Assembly (NCBI RefSeq): GCF_017639205.1
Contig: NZ_CP071139.1
Location: 2,356,001-2,420,000, forward strand
Source of the DNA: Streptomyces nojiriensis
GTDB lineage: Bacteria; Actinomycetota; Actinomycetes; Streptomycetales; Streptomycetaceae
Reading direction: 5' to 3'
DNA: 64,000 nt
How positions within the stretch are numbered: position 1 is the stretch's first letter; each line of letters begins with the position of its first letter. This document shows, one piece after another, positions 1-11,165 of the stretch. Below the pieces are notes generated by a model. It was not told where the DNA came from and searched no databases. It saw only the letters and a list, made by a program, of their open reading frames with translations. Position numbers and translations under genes: made by a program.

Positions 1-243
1 GGAGCCGATCGTGTGCTCCGGCCGGTAGCCGCTGGCTCCGCGATGGCCGATGACCGTGGGGCAGGGCAGGTCCCGGTAGCCCCCGCCACCGTTCCCGCGG
101 CCGTCGCCGGAGCCGGACCCGTTCCCGGACCCGGACCCGTCGTCCGCGGCGGCGGAACCCGCCGTGAGTCCCGTGATCCCGGTCCCCGCCGCCAGGACGG
201 CCGCCCCCAGGACCGTGCGCCGCGCTGCCCCACCCTGTGTCAT
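1..243 (-). CDS. Glycerophosphodiester phosphodiesterase, secreted (3' part outside window)
   Basis: Only the first 81 codons are present and the gene runs off the left edge. The N-terminus has a twin-arginine pair (residues 8-9) followed by a hydrophobic stretch and Ala-rich cleavage region, so Tat export is likely. A Gly/Ser/Asp-rich linker covers about residues 36-55. The sequence VIGHRGASGYRPEHT (64-78) is the N-terminal catalytic motif of the GDPD family, with His67 and Arg68 expected to bind the phosphodiester. The family hydrolyses glycerophosphodiesters to glycerol-3-phosphate and an alcohol. PEHT replaces the more usual PENT. The metal-binding and second catalytic residues lie outside the window. 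Confidence 0.85.
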   Translation of the reverse strand, partial: MTQGGAARRTVLGAAVLAAGTGITGLTAGSAAADDGSGSGNGSGSGDGRGNGGGGYRDLPCPTVIGHRGASGYRPEHTIGS

Positions 244-495
244 GAGTGCCCACTCCTCGTCGTGATCGCCGTGTCGCGGCCCGCGATCGGCGTGCCGATG
301 GTAGGCAAACAGGGGTGACCGCGGGGCGTGCGCCGACGGCACATCCGGGGAACTTGGCGGAAACGTGCGTCAACACTGCGTATCCGACACGTGAACCCGA
401 TGTGCGCTCGGAGCCGACCCGCGAGTATCGTCCTCACCTGCGCTACCGCCGTGTGGTGGATGCGCGAACCGCTTTTCGATGCCGGAGGGCCCACG

Positions 496-1167
496 TTGTT
501 CCGTACGAAGCTCATCAAAGCCACTGTCGGACCGGTCATGCGCATGATGTTCCGCACCCGCGTGGAGGGCATCGAGAACATCCCCGGCTCCGGGCCGGTG
601 ATCCTGGCGGGCAACCACCTCACCTTCATCGACTCCATGATCCTGCCGCTGGTGTGCGACCGTACGGTCCACTTCATCGGCAAGGACGAGTACGTGACCG
701 GCAAGGGGATCAAGGGCCGGGCCATGGCCTGGTTCTTCACCGGCTCCGGCATGATCCCCGTCGACCGTGACGGGGCCAACGGCGGCGTGGCGGCCCTGAT
801 GACCGGTCGCCGGATCCTCGAAGAGGGCAAGATCTTCGGCATCTACCCCGAGGGCACCCGCTCCCCCGACGGCCGCCTCTACCGCGGCCGCACCGGCATC
901 GCCCGCCTGACCCTGATGACCGGCGCCCCCGTGGTGCCGTTCGCGGTGATCGGCACCGACAAGCTCCAGCCGGGCGGCGCCGGCATGCCGCGCCCGGGCC
1001 GCGTCACGGTCCGCTTCGGCGAGGCGATGGAGTTCTCCCGCTACGAGGGCATGGACCGCGACCGCTACGTCCTGCGCGCCGTCACCGACTCGGTGATGGC
1101 CGAGGTCATGCGCCTCTCGGGCCAGGAGTACGTCGACATGTACGCCACCAAGGCGAAGGCCGCGTAG
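496..1167 (+). CDS. 1-acyl-sn-glycerol-3-phosphate acyltransferase family protein
   Basis: Predicted 223 aa, the usual size for a PlsC-type acyltransferase that transfers an acyl chain to lysophosphatidic acid at the inner membrane face. The catalytic HX4D box is HLTFID (residues 41-46) and the acceptor-phosphate motif YPEGTRS is near residues 117-123. I chose the TTG at 496 because GGAGGG (484-489) lies six bases upstream and the protein then begins at the conserved FRTKLIK segment. An upstream in-frame start at 328 would add a poor-looking extension. It converges on the next gene with a nine-base gap. The exact lipid substrate cannot be told from sequence. Confidence 0.88.
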   Translation: MFRTKLIKATVGPVMRMMFRTRVEGIENIPGSGPVILAGNHLTFIDSMILPLVCDRTVHFIGKDEYVTGKGIKGRAMAWFFTGSGMIPVDRDGANGGVAALMTGRRILEEGKIFGIYPEGTRSPDGRLYRGRTGIARLTLMTGAPVVPFAVIGTDKLQPGGAGMPRPGRVTVRFGEAMEFSRYEGMDRDRYVLRAVTDSVMAEVMRLSGQEYVDMYATKAKAA

Positions 1168-1176
1168 GCCCCGTCC

Positions 1177-2679
1177 TCACTGACGCTGGAGTGACCGGCT
1201 GACGCCCGCCGCCGTGGTGGTGGCGAGGATCCAGCCGGTCACGATCAGCAGGTACGACAGCCACTGGTGCCAGCCGCCCGGCGCGAAGGCCGCCTCCTGG
1301 CCGAAACTGACGATCGGCACCATCAGGTCGATCGTGTAGAAGACCGCGTTGAAGTCCGGCGCCTCCCCCGCCTTCAGGGCGCGCGGCGGGTCGATCCCGT
1401 ACGCGATCGACCCGGTCATCAGCAGGGCCACCAGCCATCCCGCCGCACGCAGCGGCCGGAAGCCGTAGCCGACGGTGACGTCCTGGAGCAGCCCCCACGC
1501 CCGGGCGGCGCGGGGCAGGGTGTGGCGGTGCCTGCGCAGCTTCGCGAGCTGGACGGTCCGGGCGGCCGCCTCGTCGCCGGCCGTACGGTAGGCCGCGGCG
1601 AGCTGTTCGTAGGCGTACGGGAGGTAGCCGGACTCCTCCCGCTCCAGGGCGGGCAGCCGCCGCTCGGCGGGGAGGTGCGGGGCGAGGGTGCGGTAGGTCA
1701 GGCCGTCGATGGCGATCCGCTCGGGCCAGACCTCCGGGTCGACGTGGAGCAGGTCGACGGTGGACCGGCGCAGGTTCACGTCGCCCCGGACCGTTTCGCA
1801 GCGGCGCAGCCACAGCTCGCCTATGGCGCAGCTGGAGGCGCGCAGGGCGGTCCCGTCCGGGTTGGCGAGGTCGGCGCGGGTGAGGTTGGCCTGGCCGGGT
1901 ATCCGGGAGCCGGTGAGGTTGACCATGCCGCGGGCCTGCATCCGGTGCGCGCGCAGATCGGTGCCGACGGTCAGGTTCTCGGCGTGCAGGGCGATCCGCC
2001 CGGGGGCGAGCAGCCGGGCGCGGTCGAGCTGGATCTGGCCGCCGACGGTGGCCCCGTTGAGGCGGAGCTGGCCGTGCACCGTCAGGTCGTTCGCGATGAT
2101 GTCGGTGTCGACCTCGACGTGGTTGAGCTGGAGCGGGGGCTCGTCCGCCTCCTCGCCGACCGTGGGACCGATCACGGCGCCCTGGAGGAAGAGGCCCCCG
2201 GATATCTTCGAGCCCTGCAGCCGCACGGGGCCGGCGATCCGGCAGTGGGACAGTCGCAGGACCACGTCGACGCGCAGGGTGGAAGCGGTCAGGCCGGGCA
2301 GGGTGGAGTAGCCGAGGACCAGGGCGCGCAACTGGGCCCCGTACATCAGGGGCTTGCGCTCGAACCAGCAGTCGCGCAGCCGGATGGGGTGGTCGATGAC
2401 GGCGTAGCGCATGTCGAGCTTGCCCACGATCTTCGCGCCCTTGACCTTGAGGCCGGGGATCCGGCCCTCCACGGCGGGGCAGGCGCCCAGCAGGATGGCC
2501 CGCAGCACCTCGGCGCGCAGGGTGCGCTCGATCCCCCAGTCGGCTCCGTCGACGGAGCTGTCCTCGGGGGCGGCGCGGAAGTCGACCCCGTCGCCGCGCG
2601 GGAAGGCTTCCCAGACGCGGCGTTCCGCCGGGGTCAGTTCGTTGATCTCCATCGCCGGGATGGTGTCCCGCAGTTCCAC
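1177..2679 (-). CDS. Conserved actinobacterial membrane-anchored protein with parallel repeats (oxidoreductase label unproven)
   Basis: About 500 aa. The first three quarters are soluble and contain spaced hydrophobic repeats of the type LxGSxIxGxxxLxxAxI, suggesting a beta-helix or pentapeptide-like solenoid. The C-terminal about 90 residues carry two or three hydrophobic segments (for example AAGWLVALLMTGSIAYG and a later SYLLIVTGWILATTT segment), so the protein is probably membrane anchored. Relatives in Streptomyces databases are often called membrane-associated oxidoreductase, but I see no nucleotide- or flavin-binding motif here. The GTG start at 2679 has a GGAG about ten bases upstream. 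An ATG at 2652 (MEINELT) is a real alternative. Function unknown. Confidence 0.7.
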   Translation of the reverse strand: MELRDTIPAMEINELTPAERRVWEAFPRGDGVDFRAAPEDSSVDGADWGIERTLRAEVLRAILLGACPAVEGRIPGLKVKGAKIVGKLDMRYAVIDHPIRLRDCWFERKPLMYGAQLRALVLGYSTLPGLTASTLRVDVVLRLSHCRIAGPVRLQGSKISGGLFLQGAVIGPTVGEEADEPPLQLNHVEVDTDIIANDLTVHGQLRLNGATVGGQIQLDRARLLAPGRIALHAENLTVGTDLRAHRMQARGMVNLTGSRIPGQANLTRADLANPDGTALRASSCAIGELWLRRCETVRGDVNLRRSTVDLLHVDPEVWPERIAIDGLTYRTLAPHLPAERRLPALEREESGYLPYAYEQLAAAYRTAGDEAAARTVQLAKLRRHRHTLPRAARAWGLLQDVTVGYGFRPLRAAGWLVALLMTGSIAYGIDPPRALKAGEAPDFNAVFYTIDLMVPIVSFGQEAAFAPGGWHQWLSYLLIVTGWILATTTAAGVSRSLQRQ

Positions 2680-2722
2680 GAACTGTCAACTCCGGCCGGA
2701 ACACCATCCCTTCGGCGGGACG

Positions 2723-4267
2723 TCAGTGCTCGACGCCGTCCTGGAGCCGCTGGCCCCGGAGCAGGAACCAGGCGGCCACGGCGGTGGCGAGCAGCACGGC
2801 CGCACCGACCCCGGAGGCGAGCCGCAGCCCGTCCACGAAGGCGTCCTGGGCGGCGCCCACCATCACCTGGGCGGTGTGCGGGTCCAGTGCCTTGGCGGCC
2901 TCGACGGCCCCGCCGAGGGATTCGTGCGCGGCGTCGGCGACCGGGCCCGCGACCGAGGCCGGGGCGGTGAAGCTCTGGTAGACGCCGGTGACGATGGAGC
3001 CGAGCAGCGCGATGCCGAGGGCGGCGCCGAGTTCGTACGCCGTCTCGGAGACGGCGGAGGCCGAGCCGGCCTGCTCCTTGGGGACGCTGGAGAGGATCAC
3101 GTCGGCGGTGACGGTGAAGGAGAAACCGGCACCGAGGCCGACGACGAGCAGGGCCGCGCCGAGCAGCGGGTAGCCGCTCTCCTTGTGGATCAGGGTGAGC
3201 ACGGCGAGGGCCAGGCCGATGGCGCCGAGGCCGCCGGCCACGATGGTCCGTACCGAGTACCGGCGGGCGTACCGGCCCGCGATCAGGCCGGTGACCACCG
3301 CGCCGATGGCGGCGGGCAGTTCGGCGAGGCCCGCCTCCAGCGGGTCGCGGCCCTGGACGAGCTGCAGGAACTGGGAGAGGAAGAAGACCAGTCCGGAGAG
3401 GCCGAACACGGTGAGCAGGTCGGCGAGGACCGCGCCGGAGAAGCCGCGGTGCTTGAAGAGCCGCATGTCGAGCAGCGGGGACGGCAGGCCGAACTGGCGG
3501 CGTACGAAGGCGTACAGGGCGCCCGCGCCGAGTGCCGCGGTGGCCGCGACCTGCCAGGTCACGCCGTGGGTGGCGACTTCCTTGACGGCGTAGACCACGC
3601 TGATCACACCGACCAGGGAGAGGCCGACGCTGACGAGGTCCCAGGGGCCGGCGACCGGGTTCCTGGATTCGGGAAGCAGCTTGATTCCGACGACGACCAG
3701 GGCGATCATCACGGGGAGGTTGATCAGGAAGACCGAGCCCCACCAGAAGTGCTGGAGCAGGGCTCCGCCGACGACCGGGCCGACGGCCGCGCCGGCCGAG
3801 GCGGTGGCGCCCCAGATGCCGATCGCGAGGCTGCGCTCCTTGGGGTCGTGGAAGATGTTGCGGATCAGCGCGAGGGTGGACGGCATCAGGGTCGCGCCGG
3901 CGACGCCCAGCAGGGCCCGGGCGACGATCATCATCTCGGGGCTGGTCGCGTAGGCGTTGAGCACGGACACGGCACCGAACGCGGCGGCGCCGGTGAGCAG
4001 CAGCTTCTTGCGTCCGATGCGGTCACCGAGGCTGCCCATGGAGACCAGGAGTCCGGCGATGACGAAGGAGTAGATGTCGCCTATCCACAGCAGCTGGGTG
4101 CCGGACGGCTTGAGGTCCTCGGAGAGTGCGGGGGTGGCGAGGCCGAGTACGGTCGCGTCGACGGCGACCAGCAGCACGGCGAGCACCAGCACGCCCAGGG
4201 CGAGCCAGCGGCCGCGGCTCCTGGCCTCCGTCCCGGTCGGGCTGTTCAGCTGCTGGGTGCTGCTCAT
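2723..4267 (-). CDS. MFS transporter, 14-TM drug-efflux (DHA2) type
   Basis: Predicted 514 aa with about 14 hydrophobic helices. The loop GDRIGRKKLLL after helix 2 is the MFS motif A, and the region near VDATVLGLATPAL in helix 1 resembles the DHA2 family that exports drugs by proton antiport. The ATG at 4267 overlaps the stop of the upstream TetR gene (ATGA), so the two are co-transcribed and translationally coupled. The pair with its operator is the standard arrangement for a substrate-inducible efflux pump. The exported compound cannot be predicted. Confidence 0.9.
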   Translation of the reverse strand: MSSTQQLNSPTGTEARSRGRWLALGVLVLAVLLVAVDATVLGLATPALSEDLKPSGTQLLWIGDIYSFVIAGLLVSMGSLGDRIGRKKLLLTGAAAFGAVSVLNAYATSPEMMIVARALLGVAGATLMPSTLALIRNIFHDPKERSLAIGIWGATASAGAAVGPVVGGALLQHFWWGSVFLINLPVMIALVVVGIKLLPESRNPVAGPWDLVSVGLSLVGVISVVYAVKEVATHGVTWQVAATAALGAGALYAFVRRQFGLPSPLLDMRLFKHRGFSGAVLADLLTVFGLSGLVFFLSQFLQLVQGRDPLEAGLAELPAAIGAVVTGLIAGRYARRYSVRTIVAGGLGAIGLALAVLTLIHKESGYPLLGAALLVVGLGAGFSFTVTADVILSSVPKEQAGSASAVSETAYELGAALGIALLGSIVTGVYQSFTAPASVAGPVADAAHESLGGAVEAAKALDPHTAQVMVGAAQDAFVDGLRLASGVGAAVLLATAVAAWFLLRGQRLQDGVEH

Positions 4268-4815
4268 TTCTCCACACTCCGTCTGGCGCCACCGAGCAAC
4301 AGCTCGATGATCATGTATTGGAAGTCCTTGGCGGCGACCCGGCCGTCCATCACGGCCCAGGCGCAGGCGCCGACGAGGGCGTAGAGCGCCTCGGTGAGCC
4401 ATGCGGGGGTCAGGTCGATCCGGATGTCGCCCTCTTCCTGGCCGCGCCGGAAGAGCGCGCTGACGCGGGCGTCGAGCCGGGCCCAGCCCTCGTTGACCTC
4501 GTCGCCCTCGAACAACTGGTTCTCGGTGACGAGGAAGGCCAGCAGCTGGGCATTGGGCTCGGATTCGGCGACGAGGCGGCCGATCGCCTCCACCGCCGTG
4601 CCCTCGTCGAGGCGGGCGTTGTCGAAGGCCACCTCGAACTCCCGGATGCCGAGTTCTTCGAGGGCCCGTACGAGGGCGTCGCGTCCGGCGAAGTGCCGGT
4701 GGAGGGTCGCGCGCCCGATGCCGGCGGCGCGGGCGACCTCGTCCATCGTGGCGGTCGACTTGCGGGAAAGCAGGGCGGCCGCAGCGCGGAGCACCTGGTC
4801 ACGATCCATGGCCAT
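4264..4815 (-). CDS. TetR family transcriptional repressor
   Basis: Predicted 183 aa. The N-terminal DNA-binding domain contains TMDEVARAAGIGRATLHRHF (about residues 21-40), a typical TetR helix-turn-helix. The C-terminal part is a variable ligand-binding domain. It sits immediately upstream of the MFS gene and overlaps its start codon, so it should control its own operon. A perfect inverted repeat (4832-4855) starts 17 bases upstream of the start codon and is the likely operator. The ligand is probably a substrate of the pump. Confidence 0.92.
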   Translation of the reverse strand: MAMDRDQVLRAAAALLSRKSTATMDEVARAAGIGRATLHRHFAGRDALVRALEELGIREFEVAFDNARLDEGTAVEAIGRLVAESEPNAQLLAFLVTENQLFEGDEVNEGWARLDARVSALFRRGQEEGDIRIDLTPAWLTEALYALVGACAWAVMDGRVAAKDFQYMIIELLLGGARRSVEK

Positions 4816-4831
4816 GAGACAAGCATACCCC

Positions 4832-4855
4832 GAATGAGACGTCCACGTCTCATTC
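4832..4855. promoter_or_regulatory. Likely TetR operator: perfect 11-bp inverted repeat
   Basis: GAATGAGACGT and ACGTCTCATTC form a perfect palindrome with a 2-base centre (CC). It lies between the tetR start (4815) and the divergent HAD-like gene (4906), so binding could repress the efflux operon and perhaps also the divergent gene. Its size and GAGACG/CGTCTC core are typical of TetR sites. The assignment rests on position and symmetry. Confidence 0.8.
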
Positions 4856-4905
4856 TGTCGAAAAATGAGCTGCCCGAGGGGCAGCCGGAACGGAATCCTG
4901 CCGAA

Positions 4906-5418
4906 ATGAAGCCACTGCTGCTGATCGACGTCGACGGGCCGCTGAACCCGTACGCGGCCAAGGCCCAGCGCCGCCCCGAGGGCTACCGCACCCACCGGAT
5001 GCGCCCGACCGGCTGGACGGGGGCCGAGCGGGCCAAGCCGCTGCGGGTCTGGCTCAATCCCGACCACGGGGCGGAGCTGCTCGCCCTCGCGGACGCCTAC
5101 GAGCTGGTCTGGGCCACCACGTGGAAGGACGAGGCCAACGACTGGATAGGCCCGCACCTGGGACTGCCCCGGCTCCCCTTCATCGACTGGCCGGTGATGC
5201 ACGGCCGGGCACCGCGCGGCACGTTCTGGAAGACCCGGTACATCCTCGAATACGCGGGCGAGCGGCCCTTCGCCTGGATCGACGACGACATCACGGCGAT
5301 GGACCGCGAGTACGTCGACCAGCACCACCCGGCGCAGGCCCTGCTGATGCGCATCGACGAGCAGATCGGGCTGGTCCGCACGGACTTCGACACGCTGGCC
5401 GCGTGGGCCGCGCCCTGA
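4906..5418 (+). CDS. HAD-like domain protein, small
   Basis: Predicted 170 aa. It begins MKPLLLIDVDGPLNP, with the HAD motif I aspartates at residues 8 and 10. It has a late acidic motif AWIDDDI, similar to HAD motif IV. HTH or membrane segments are absent. The protein resembles a Streptomyces family usually labelled HAD domain-containing or hypothetical secreted-like protein, with probable phosphatase-type chemistry but unknown substrate. The ATG at 4906 fits the start of the conserved core; no strong ribosome-binding site is seen. It is divergent from tetR and may share its operator region. Confidence 0.75.
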   Translation: MKPLLLIDVDGPLNPYAAKAQRRPEGYRTHRMRPTGWTGAERAKPLRVWLNPDHGAELLALADAYELVWATTWKDEANDWIGPHLGLPRLPFIDWPVMHGRAPRGTFWKTRYILEYAGERPFAWIDDDITAMDREYVDQHHPAQALLMRIDEQIGLVRTDFDTLAAWAAP

Positions 5419-5458
5419 CCGGGCGGGTCGGCGGGGCCTCCGCCGGTACCCGGGCATG

Positions 5459-5502
5459 CCGCAGGGGCGGTGGGGGCCGACCGGCTCCCACCGCCCCTGC
5501 GG
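5459..5502. terminator. Bidirectional hairpin between convergent genes
   Basis: A perfect 16-bp stem (5459-5474 with 5487-5502, beginning CCGCAGGGGCGG) and a 12-base loop separate the stops of the HAD-like gene and argH. No T-run follows, as is common for Streptomyces terminators. Confidence 0.75.
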
Positions 5503-5511
5503 GCCTGCGGA

Positions 5512-6951
<1,440 letters not shown>

Positions 6952-7014
6952 TCAAGACTGCATGGCTTTGACTGCTGGTAAGGCTCCGGGGGCCCGTGGG
7001 GCTCCGGATGTGCA

Positions 7015-7050
7015 ACCGCCTCCCCGCCGCGGAGGTAACGGGGAGGCGGT
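7015..7050 (-). terminator. Hairpin after argG, before argH
   Basis: ACCGCCTCCCCG (7015-7026) pairs perfectly with CGGGGAGGCGGT (7039-7050) around a 12-base loop. It starts 17 bases after the argG stop on the minus strand. It has no T-run and argH follows, so it may be a partial terminator or an RNA-stability element that sets argG and argH levels apart. Confidence 0.6.
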
Positions 7051-7066
7051 ACGGACTGCCGACCGG

Positions 7067-8260
7067 TCAGGCGAGGTCGCGGCGGGCCGCGATCTTCGAG
7101 GAGAGACCGAAGATCTCGATGAAGCCCTGGGCCTTGGACTGGTCGAAGGTGTCGCCCGAGTCGTAGGTCGCGAGGTTGAAGTCGTACAGCGACTCGTCCG
7201 ACTTCCGGCCGGTGACGACGGCGCGGCCGCCGTGCAGGGTCATCCGGATGTCACCGGTGACGTGCTGGTTGGCCTCGTTGATGAAGCCGTCCAGGGCGCG
7301 CTTGAGCGGGGAGAACCACAGGCCGTCGTAGACCATCTCGCCCCAGCGCTGCTCGACCTGCCGCTTGTAGCGGGCCAGCTCGCGCTCGACGGTGACGTTC
7401 TCCAGCTCTTGGTGGGCCGTGATCAGCGCGATCGCACCCGGGGCCTCGTACACCTCACGGGACTTGATGCCCACGAGGCGGTCCTCGACGATGTCGATCC
7501 GGCCGATGCCCTGGGCTCCGGCGCGGTCGTTGAGCTGCTGGATGGCCTGCAGCACGGTGACGGGCTTGCCGTCGATGGCGACCGGGACGCCCTCCTTGAA
7601 GGAGATGACGACCTCGTCGGCCTCGCGCGGCAGGGCCGGGTTCGAGGTGTACTCGTAGATGTCCTCGATCGGCGCGTTCCAGATGTCCTCCAGGAAGCCC
7701 GTCTCGACGGCGCGTCCGAAGACGTTCTGGTCGATGGAGTACGGGGACTTCTTGGTGGTCGCGATCGGGAGCTGCTTCTCCTCGCAGAAGGCGATCGCCT
7801 TGTCCCGGGTCATCGCGTAGTCACGGACCGGGGCGATGCACTTGAGGTCCGGGGCGAGGGCGACGATGCCCGCCTCGAAGCGGACCTGGTCGTTGCCCTT
7901 GCCGGTGCAGCCGTGGGCGACGGTCGTGGCGCCGTGCTTCTTGGCGGCGGCGACCAGGTGCTTGACGATGGCCGGCCGGGAGAGCGCCGAGACCAGCGGG
8001 TACCGGTCCATGTAGAGGGCGTTCGCCTTGATCGCCGGGAGGCAGTACTCATTGGCGAACTCGTCGGAGGCGTCGGCGACCTCGGCCTCGACCGCACCGC
8101 AGTCGAGCGCGCGCTTGCGGATGACGTCCAGGTCCTCGCCACCCTGGCCGACGTCCACGGCAACGGCGATGACCTCGGCGCCCGTCTCCTCGGCGATCCA
8201 GCCGATGGCGACGGAGGTGTCCAGGCCGCCCGAGTAGGCGAGTACGACGCGCTCGGTCAC
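7067..8260 (-). CDS. argG: Argininosuccinate synthase
   Basis: Predicted 397 aa. It joins citrulline and aspartate using ATP. The N-terminal ATP-pyrophosphatase P-loop AYSGGLDTS (about residues 7-15) and the later [13 protein letters not shown] segment identify the family. I chose the GTG at 8260 because AAGGAG lies six bases upstream, inside the longer frame that starts at 8281. An ArgR-box-like palindrome at 8291-8306 lies about 30 bases upstream. argG here is adjacent to argH; from memory it lies elsewhere in S. coelicolor. Confidence 0.97.
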   Translation of the reverse strand: MTERVVLAYSGGLDTSVAIGWIAEETGAEVIAVAVDVGQGGEDLDVIRKRALDCGAVEAEVADASDEFANEYCLPAIKANALYMDRYPLVSALSRPAIVKHLVAAAKKHGATTVAHGCTGKGNDQVRFEAGIVALAPDLKCIAPVRDYAMTRDKAIAFCEEKQLPIATTKKSPYSIDQNVFGRAVETGFLEDIWNAPIEDIYEYTSNPALPREADEVVISFKEGVPVAIDGKPVTVLQAIQQLNDRAGAQGIGRIDIVEDRLVGIKSREVYEAPGAIALITAHQELENVTVERELARYKRQVEQRWGEMVYDGLWFSPLKRALDGFINEANQHVTGDIRMTLHGGRAVVTGRKSDESLYDFNLATYDSGDTFDQSKAQGFIEIFGLSSKIAARRDLA

Positions 8261-8290
8261 GGGTTTCTCCTTACGGTGCATTCAACGACA

Positions 8291-8306
8291 GGCATAACTA
8301 TGCACT
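8291..8306. promoter_or_regulatory. Likely ArgR box upstream of argG
   Basis: GCATAACTATGC (8292-8303) is a palindrome with perfect 5-bp arms and a 2-base centre. It resembles the TGCAT-type ARG boxes of Streptomyces and lies just upstream of the argG start, where ArgR with arginine would repress. A second, weaker copy may follow at about 8308-8320. Confidence 0.65.
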
Positions 8307-8424
8307 ACTCCGTATGTTTCGTCAATCGAGCCTCGCCGAGCCACCTGACCAGCGGAAATATCGGAGGCGCAACGGCCATCCGATTGCCTACGCTCGCCGG
8401 TGAGGACAACAGAGGGGAGGCCGC

Positions 8425-9852
8425 ATGAGCGCCAGGCGGGAACGGGCCGTACGGGCGGGGCACGCGAGCGCGGAGCGGCTGATGGACGGCGGGCATCCCG
8501 GTCACACGCCGGTGCCGCTCCCCGAGGGCGTGGCCGACACGTGGATCGCCTTCGACCAGGCAGTACGCGATATCCGTCGCTACCGGCCCGAGACCTCGTA
8601 CATCGGCGACGACGTGGTGGCGCTGTGCCATCCCGACGGCTACGTCCGCCAAGGTGCGCTCCGGGCGCCGGATCCGGTGCTCGAACTCGTCGCCATCCGC
8701 TGCACCGACTGGGTTCCGGCCGTACGGGAACAGGCCCGGCTCGTACTGCGCGCGGTGCTGGACGCCGACCCCGCGGGCACGGTGCGCCGGCTGACCCCGC
8801 TCCTGCTGCGGCTGGGCCGCCGCGAGCACGGCGCCTGGGCCGCCGCACTGCTCCCAGCGGCACTGAGCGGCGAGTCGCTGCGGGCCGAACTGCGCGAGAG
8901 CACGGACCTGCCGACCCGGCGGTTCGCCGCGCGGCTCTCGCTGGAGAGCGGGGAGTTCGGCGTACGGGAGCTCGCCCGACTGGCCGCCGTGGAACTGGAT
9001 CCGCCGACCGCCCGGATGTGGGCGGACGCCGCGCTCGCCGCGCTGGCCACCGACGGGCCGGACGACCGGGCCGTCGACCTCCTGCTCGGCGCCCACGTCC
9101 CGATGGTCCGCGCCTGCGGGGTCACCGCCCTGCGCGGCGCCGGGCGGGCCGCCGAGGCCGGGGGGTACCTGACCGACCGCTCCGGGCTGGTCCGGGCCTG
9201 CGCCCGCTGGCTGGTCCGCCAGGACGGCGGCGACTCGTACGCCCGCTACCGCGAGCTGATCACGGACCCGGCCCGGGTGACTCCGTACGCGGTGAGCGGC
9301 TTCGCCGAGTGCGCCCGCCGCGAGGACGGGCCGCTGCTCCGTGCCCTGCTCGGGCACCCCGGCGGCCCCGTGCGGGCCGCCGCCGTCGCCGGGCTGCGCC
9401 TGCTGGACGCGGACGACGAGCGGCTGCTGCGCTCGCTGCTCGACGACCCCTCGCCGGCGGTGGCCCGCGAGGTCTCCCGCGGCCTGCGCGCCACCGCGGG
9501 GCCGCTGCCCGCCGACTGGCTGACGGCGCGGGTCGCCCCCGAGCGTCCGACGCACACCCGCCGGGCCGCCTTCCACCTGCTGCGGGCCCAGGGCGGCATC
9601 GCCTCGCTGCGGGCCGCCGTCACCCTGCTGGACGTGCGGGATCCGGGTCTGCGCGAGCTGGCCGAGAGCACCGCACGGGATTGGAACTGGCAGGGCTCCC
9701 TCCAGGCGGGCTGGGCGGATCCTGCCGAGCTGGGCGCTCTGCTGGAGCGGTCCGCGCACCTCTTCGACATCCACCAACTGGCCCCGCTCTTCGACCGGCT
9801 GGCGCTCACGGAAGCAGCCCGGCCCGACCGCGCTGCCGGACCGACCCGATAA
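8425..9852 (+). CDS. HEAT-repeat-like protein
   Basis: Predicted 475 aa, soluble, with no signal peptide. Its body is a series of helical pairs with recurring patterns such as DPVLELVAIRCTDWVPAVRE, VPMVRACGVTALRGAG and HPGGPVRAAAVAGLRLL, typical of HEAT or PBS-lyase repeats. These form protein-binding scaffolds. No catalytic motif is visible. The ATG at 8425 follows GGGGAGG. It is divergent from argG and seven bases upstream of the next gene, with which it is probably co-transcribed. Partner and role are unknown. Confidence 0.75.
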   Translation: MSARRERAVRAGHASAERLMDGGHPGHTPVPLPEGVADTWIAFDQAVRDIRRYRPETSYIGDDVVALCHPDGYVRQGALRAPDPVLELVAIRCTDWVPAVREQARLVLRAVLDADPAGTVRRLTPLLLRLGRREHGAWAAALLPAALSGESLRAELRESTDLPTRRFAARLSLESGEFGVRELARLAAVELDPPTARMWADAALAALATDGPDDRAVDLLLGAHVPMVRACGVTALRGAGRAAEAGGYLTDRSGLVRACARWLVRQDGGDSYARYRELITDPARVTPYAVSGFAECARREDGPLLRALLGHPGGPVRAAAVAGLRLLDADDERLLRSLLDDPSPAVAREVSRGLRATAGPLPADWLTARVAPERPTHTRRAAFHLLRAQGGIASLRAAVTLLDVRDPGLRELAESTARDWNWQGSLQAGWADPAELGALLERSAHLFDIHQLAPLFDRLALTEAARPDRAAGPTR

Positions 9853-9859
9853 TGGGCAC

Positions 9860-10441
<582 letters not shown>

Positions 10442-10444
10442 CAT

Positions 10445-11134
10445 GTGCTGCGTACCGCTGTAGTCACGGTCTCACTGGTCGTCACGACCCTGCTCCCGCA
10501 GGGCCCCGTGCCCCTGCCCGACCGTCTCGCCGACACCGGCGGCGGCAGTCAGCTGATCACCGCCGTCGCGCCCACGCCCGGATCGACCACCGGCCGGGTG
10601 ATCTGGTGGGAGCGGTGGGCGGGGCGCTGGCACCGGTCCGGGAGCGCACCCGCCCGCTTCGGCGTGAACGGCCTCACCGAGGGTGCGACCCGGACCCAGG
10701 GCACGAACACCACCCCCACGGGCCTCTTCGAACTCCCCTACGCCTTCGGGATCCGGCGGGCACCGGTCGGCACGGACCACGTCTACCGGCGGGTGAGCCG
10801 CGACTCCTGGTGGTGCCAGGACAACGCCTCCGCCCACTACAACCGCTGGGTCGAGCCGCTGCCCGCGGACTGCGCGCCGGGCGAGGCCGAGCACCTGGTG
10901 ACGTACGAGAAGCAGTACGCGCACGCGCTGGTGATCGCCTTCAACTACGACCGGCCCGTACGCGGCCGGGGCGCCGGGATCTTCCTGCACGTCAACGGCA
11001 AGGGCGCGACGGCCGGTTGCGTGTCCGTGCCGGAGCGGGCCATGCGGGCGATCCTGCGCTGGGCGGACCCGCGCCGTCGTCCGCACATCGCGATCGGCAC
11101 GGAGTCCGGCGACCTGGCCGTGACCCGGTACTGA
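10445..11134 (+). CDS. L,D-transpeptidase family protein, exported
   Basis: Predicted 229 aa from a GTG start three bases after the previous stop. The N-terminus is hydrophobic (residues 3-20), suggesting export. Near the C-terminus HVNGKGATAGCVSVP carries the His and the catalytic Cys of the YkuD/ErfK fold, which forms 3-3 cross-links in peptidoglycan or attaches proteins to it. The usual S-H-G-C order is replaced by T-A-G-C, so activity should not be assumed. A MITE-like hairpin begins 31 bases after the stop. Confidence 0.78.
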   Translation: MLRTAVVTVSLVVTTLLPQGPVPLPDRLADTGGGSQLITAVAPTPGSTTGRVIWWERWAGRWHRSGSAPARFGVNGLTEGATRTQGTNTTPTGLFELPYAFGIRRAPVGTDHVYRRVSRDSWWCQDNASAHYNRWVEPLPADCAPGEAEHLVTYEKQYAHALVIAFNYDRPVRGRGAGIFLHVNGKGATAGCVSVPERAMRAILRWADPRRRPHIAIGTESGDLAVTRY

Positions 11135-11165
11135 ACCGGGCCCGGCCTCATCGGGAGGAGACGGG

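Noticed and set aside
2411..4384. A 657-codon plus-strand frame opposite the MFS gene
   Set aside because: Glu/Gly/Asp/Ala-rich shadow without a start site or domain; the MFS reading explains the region.
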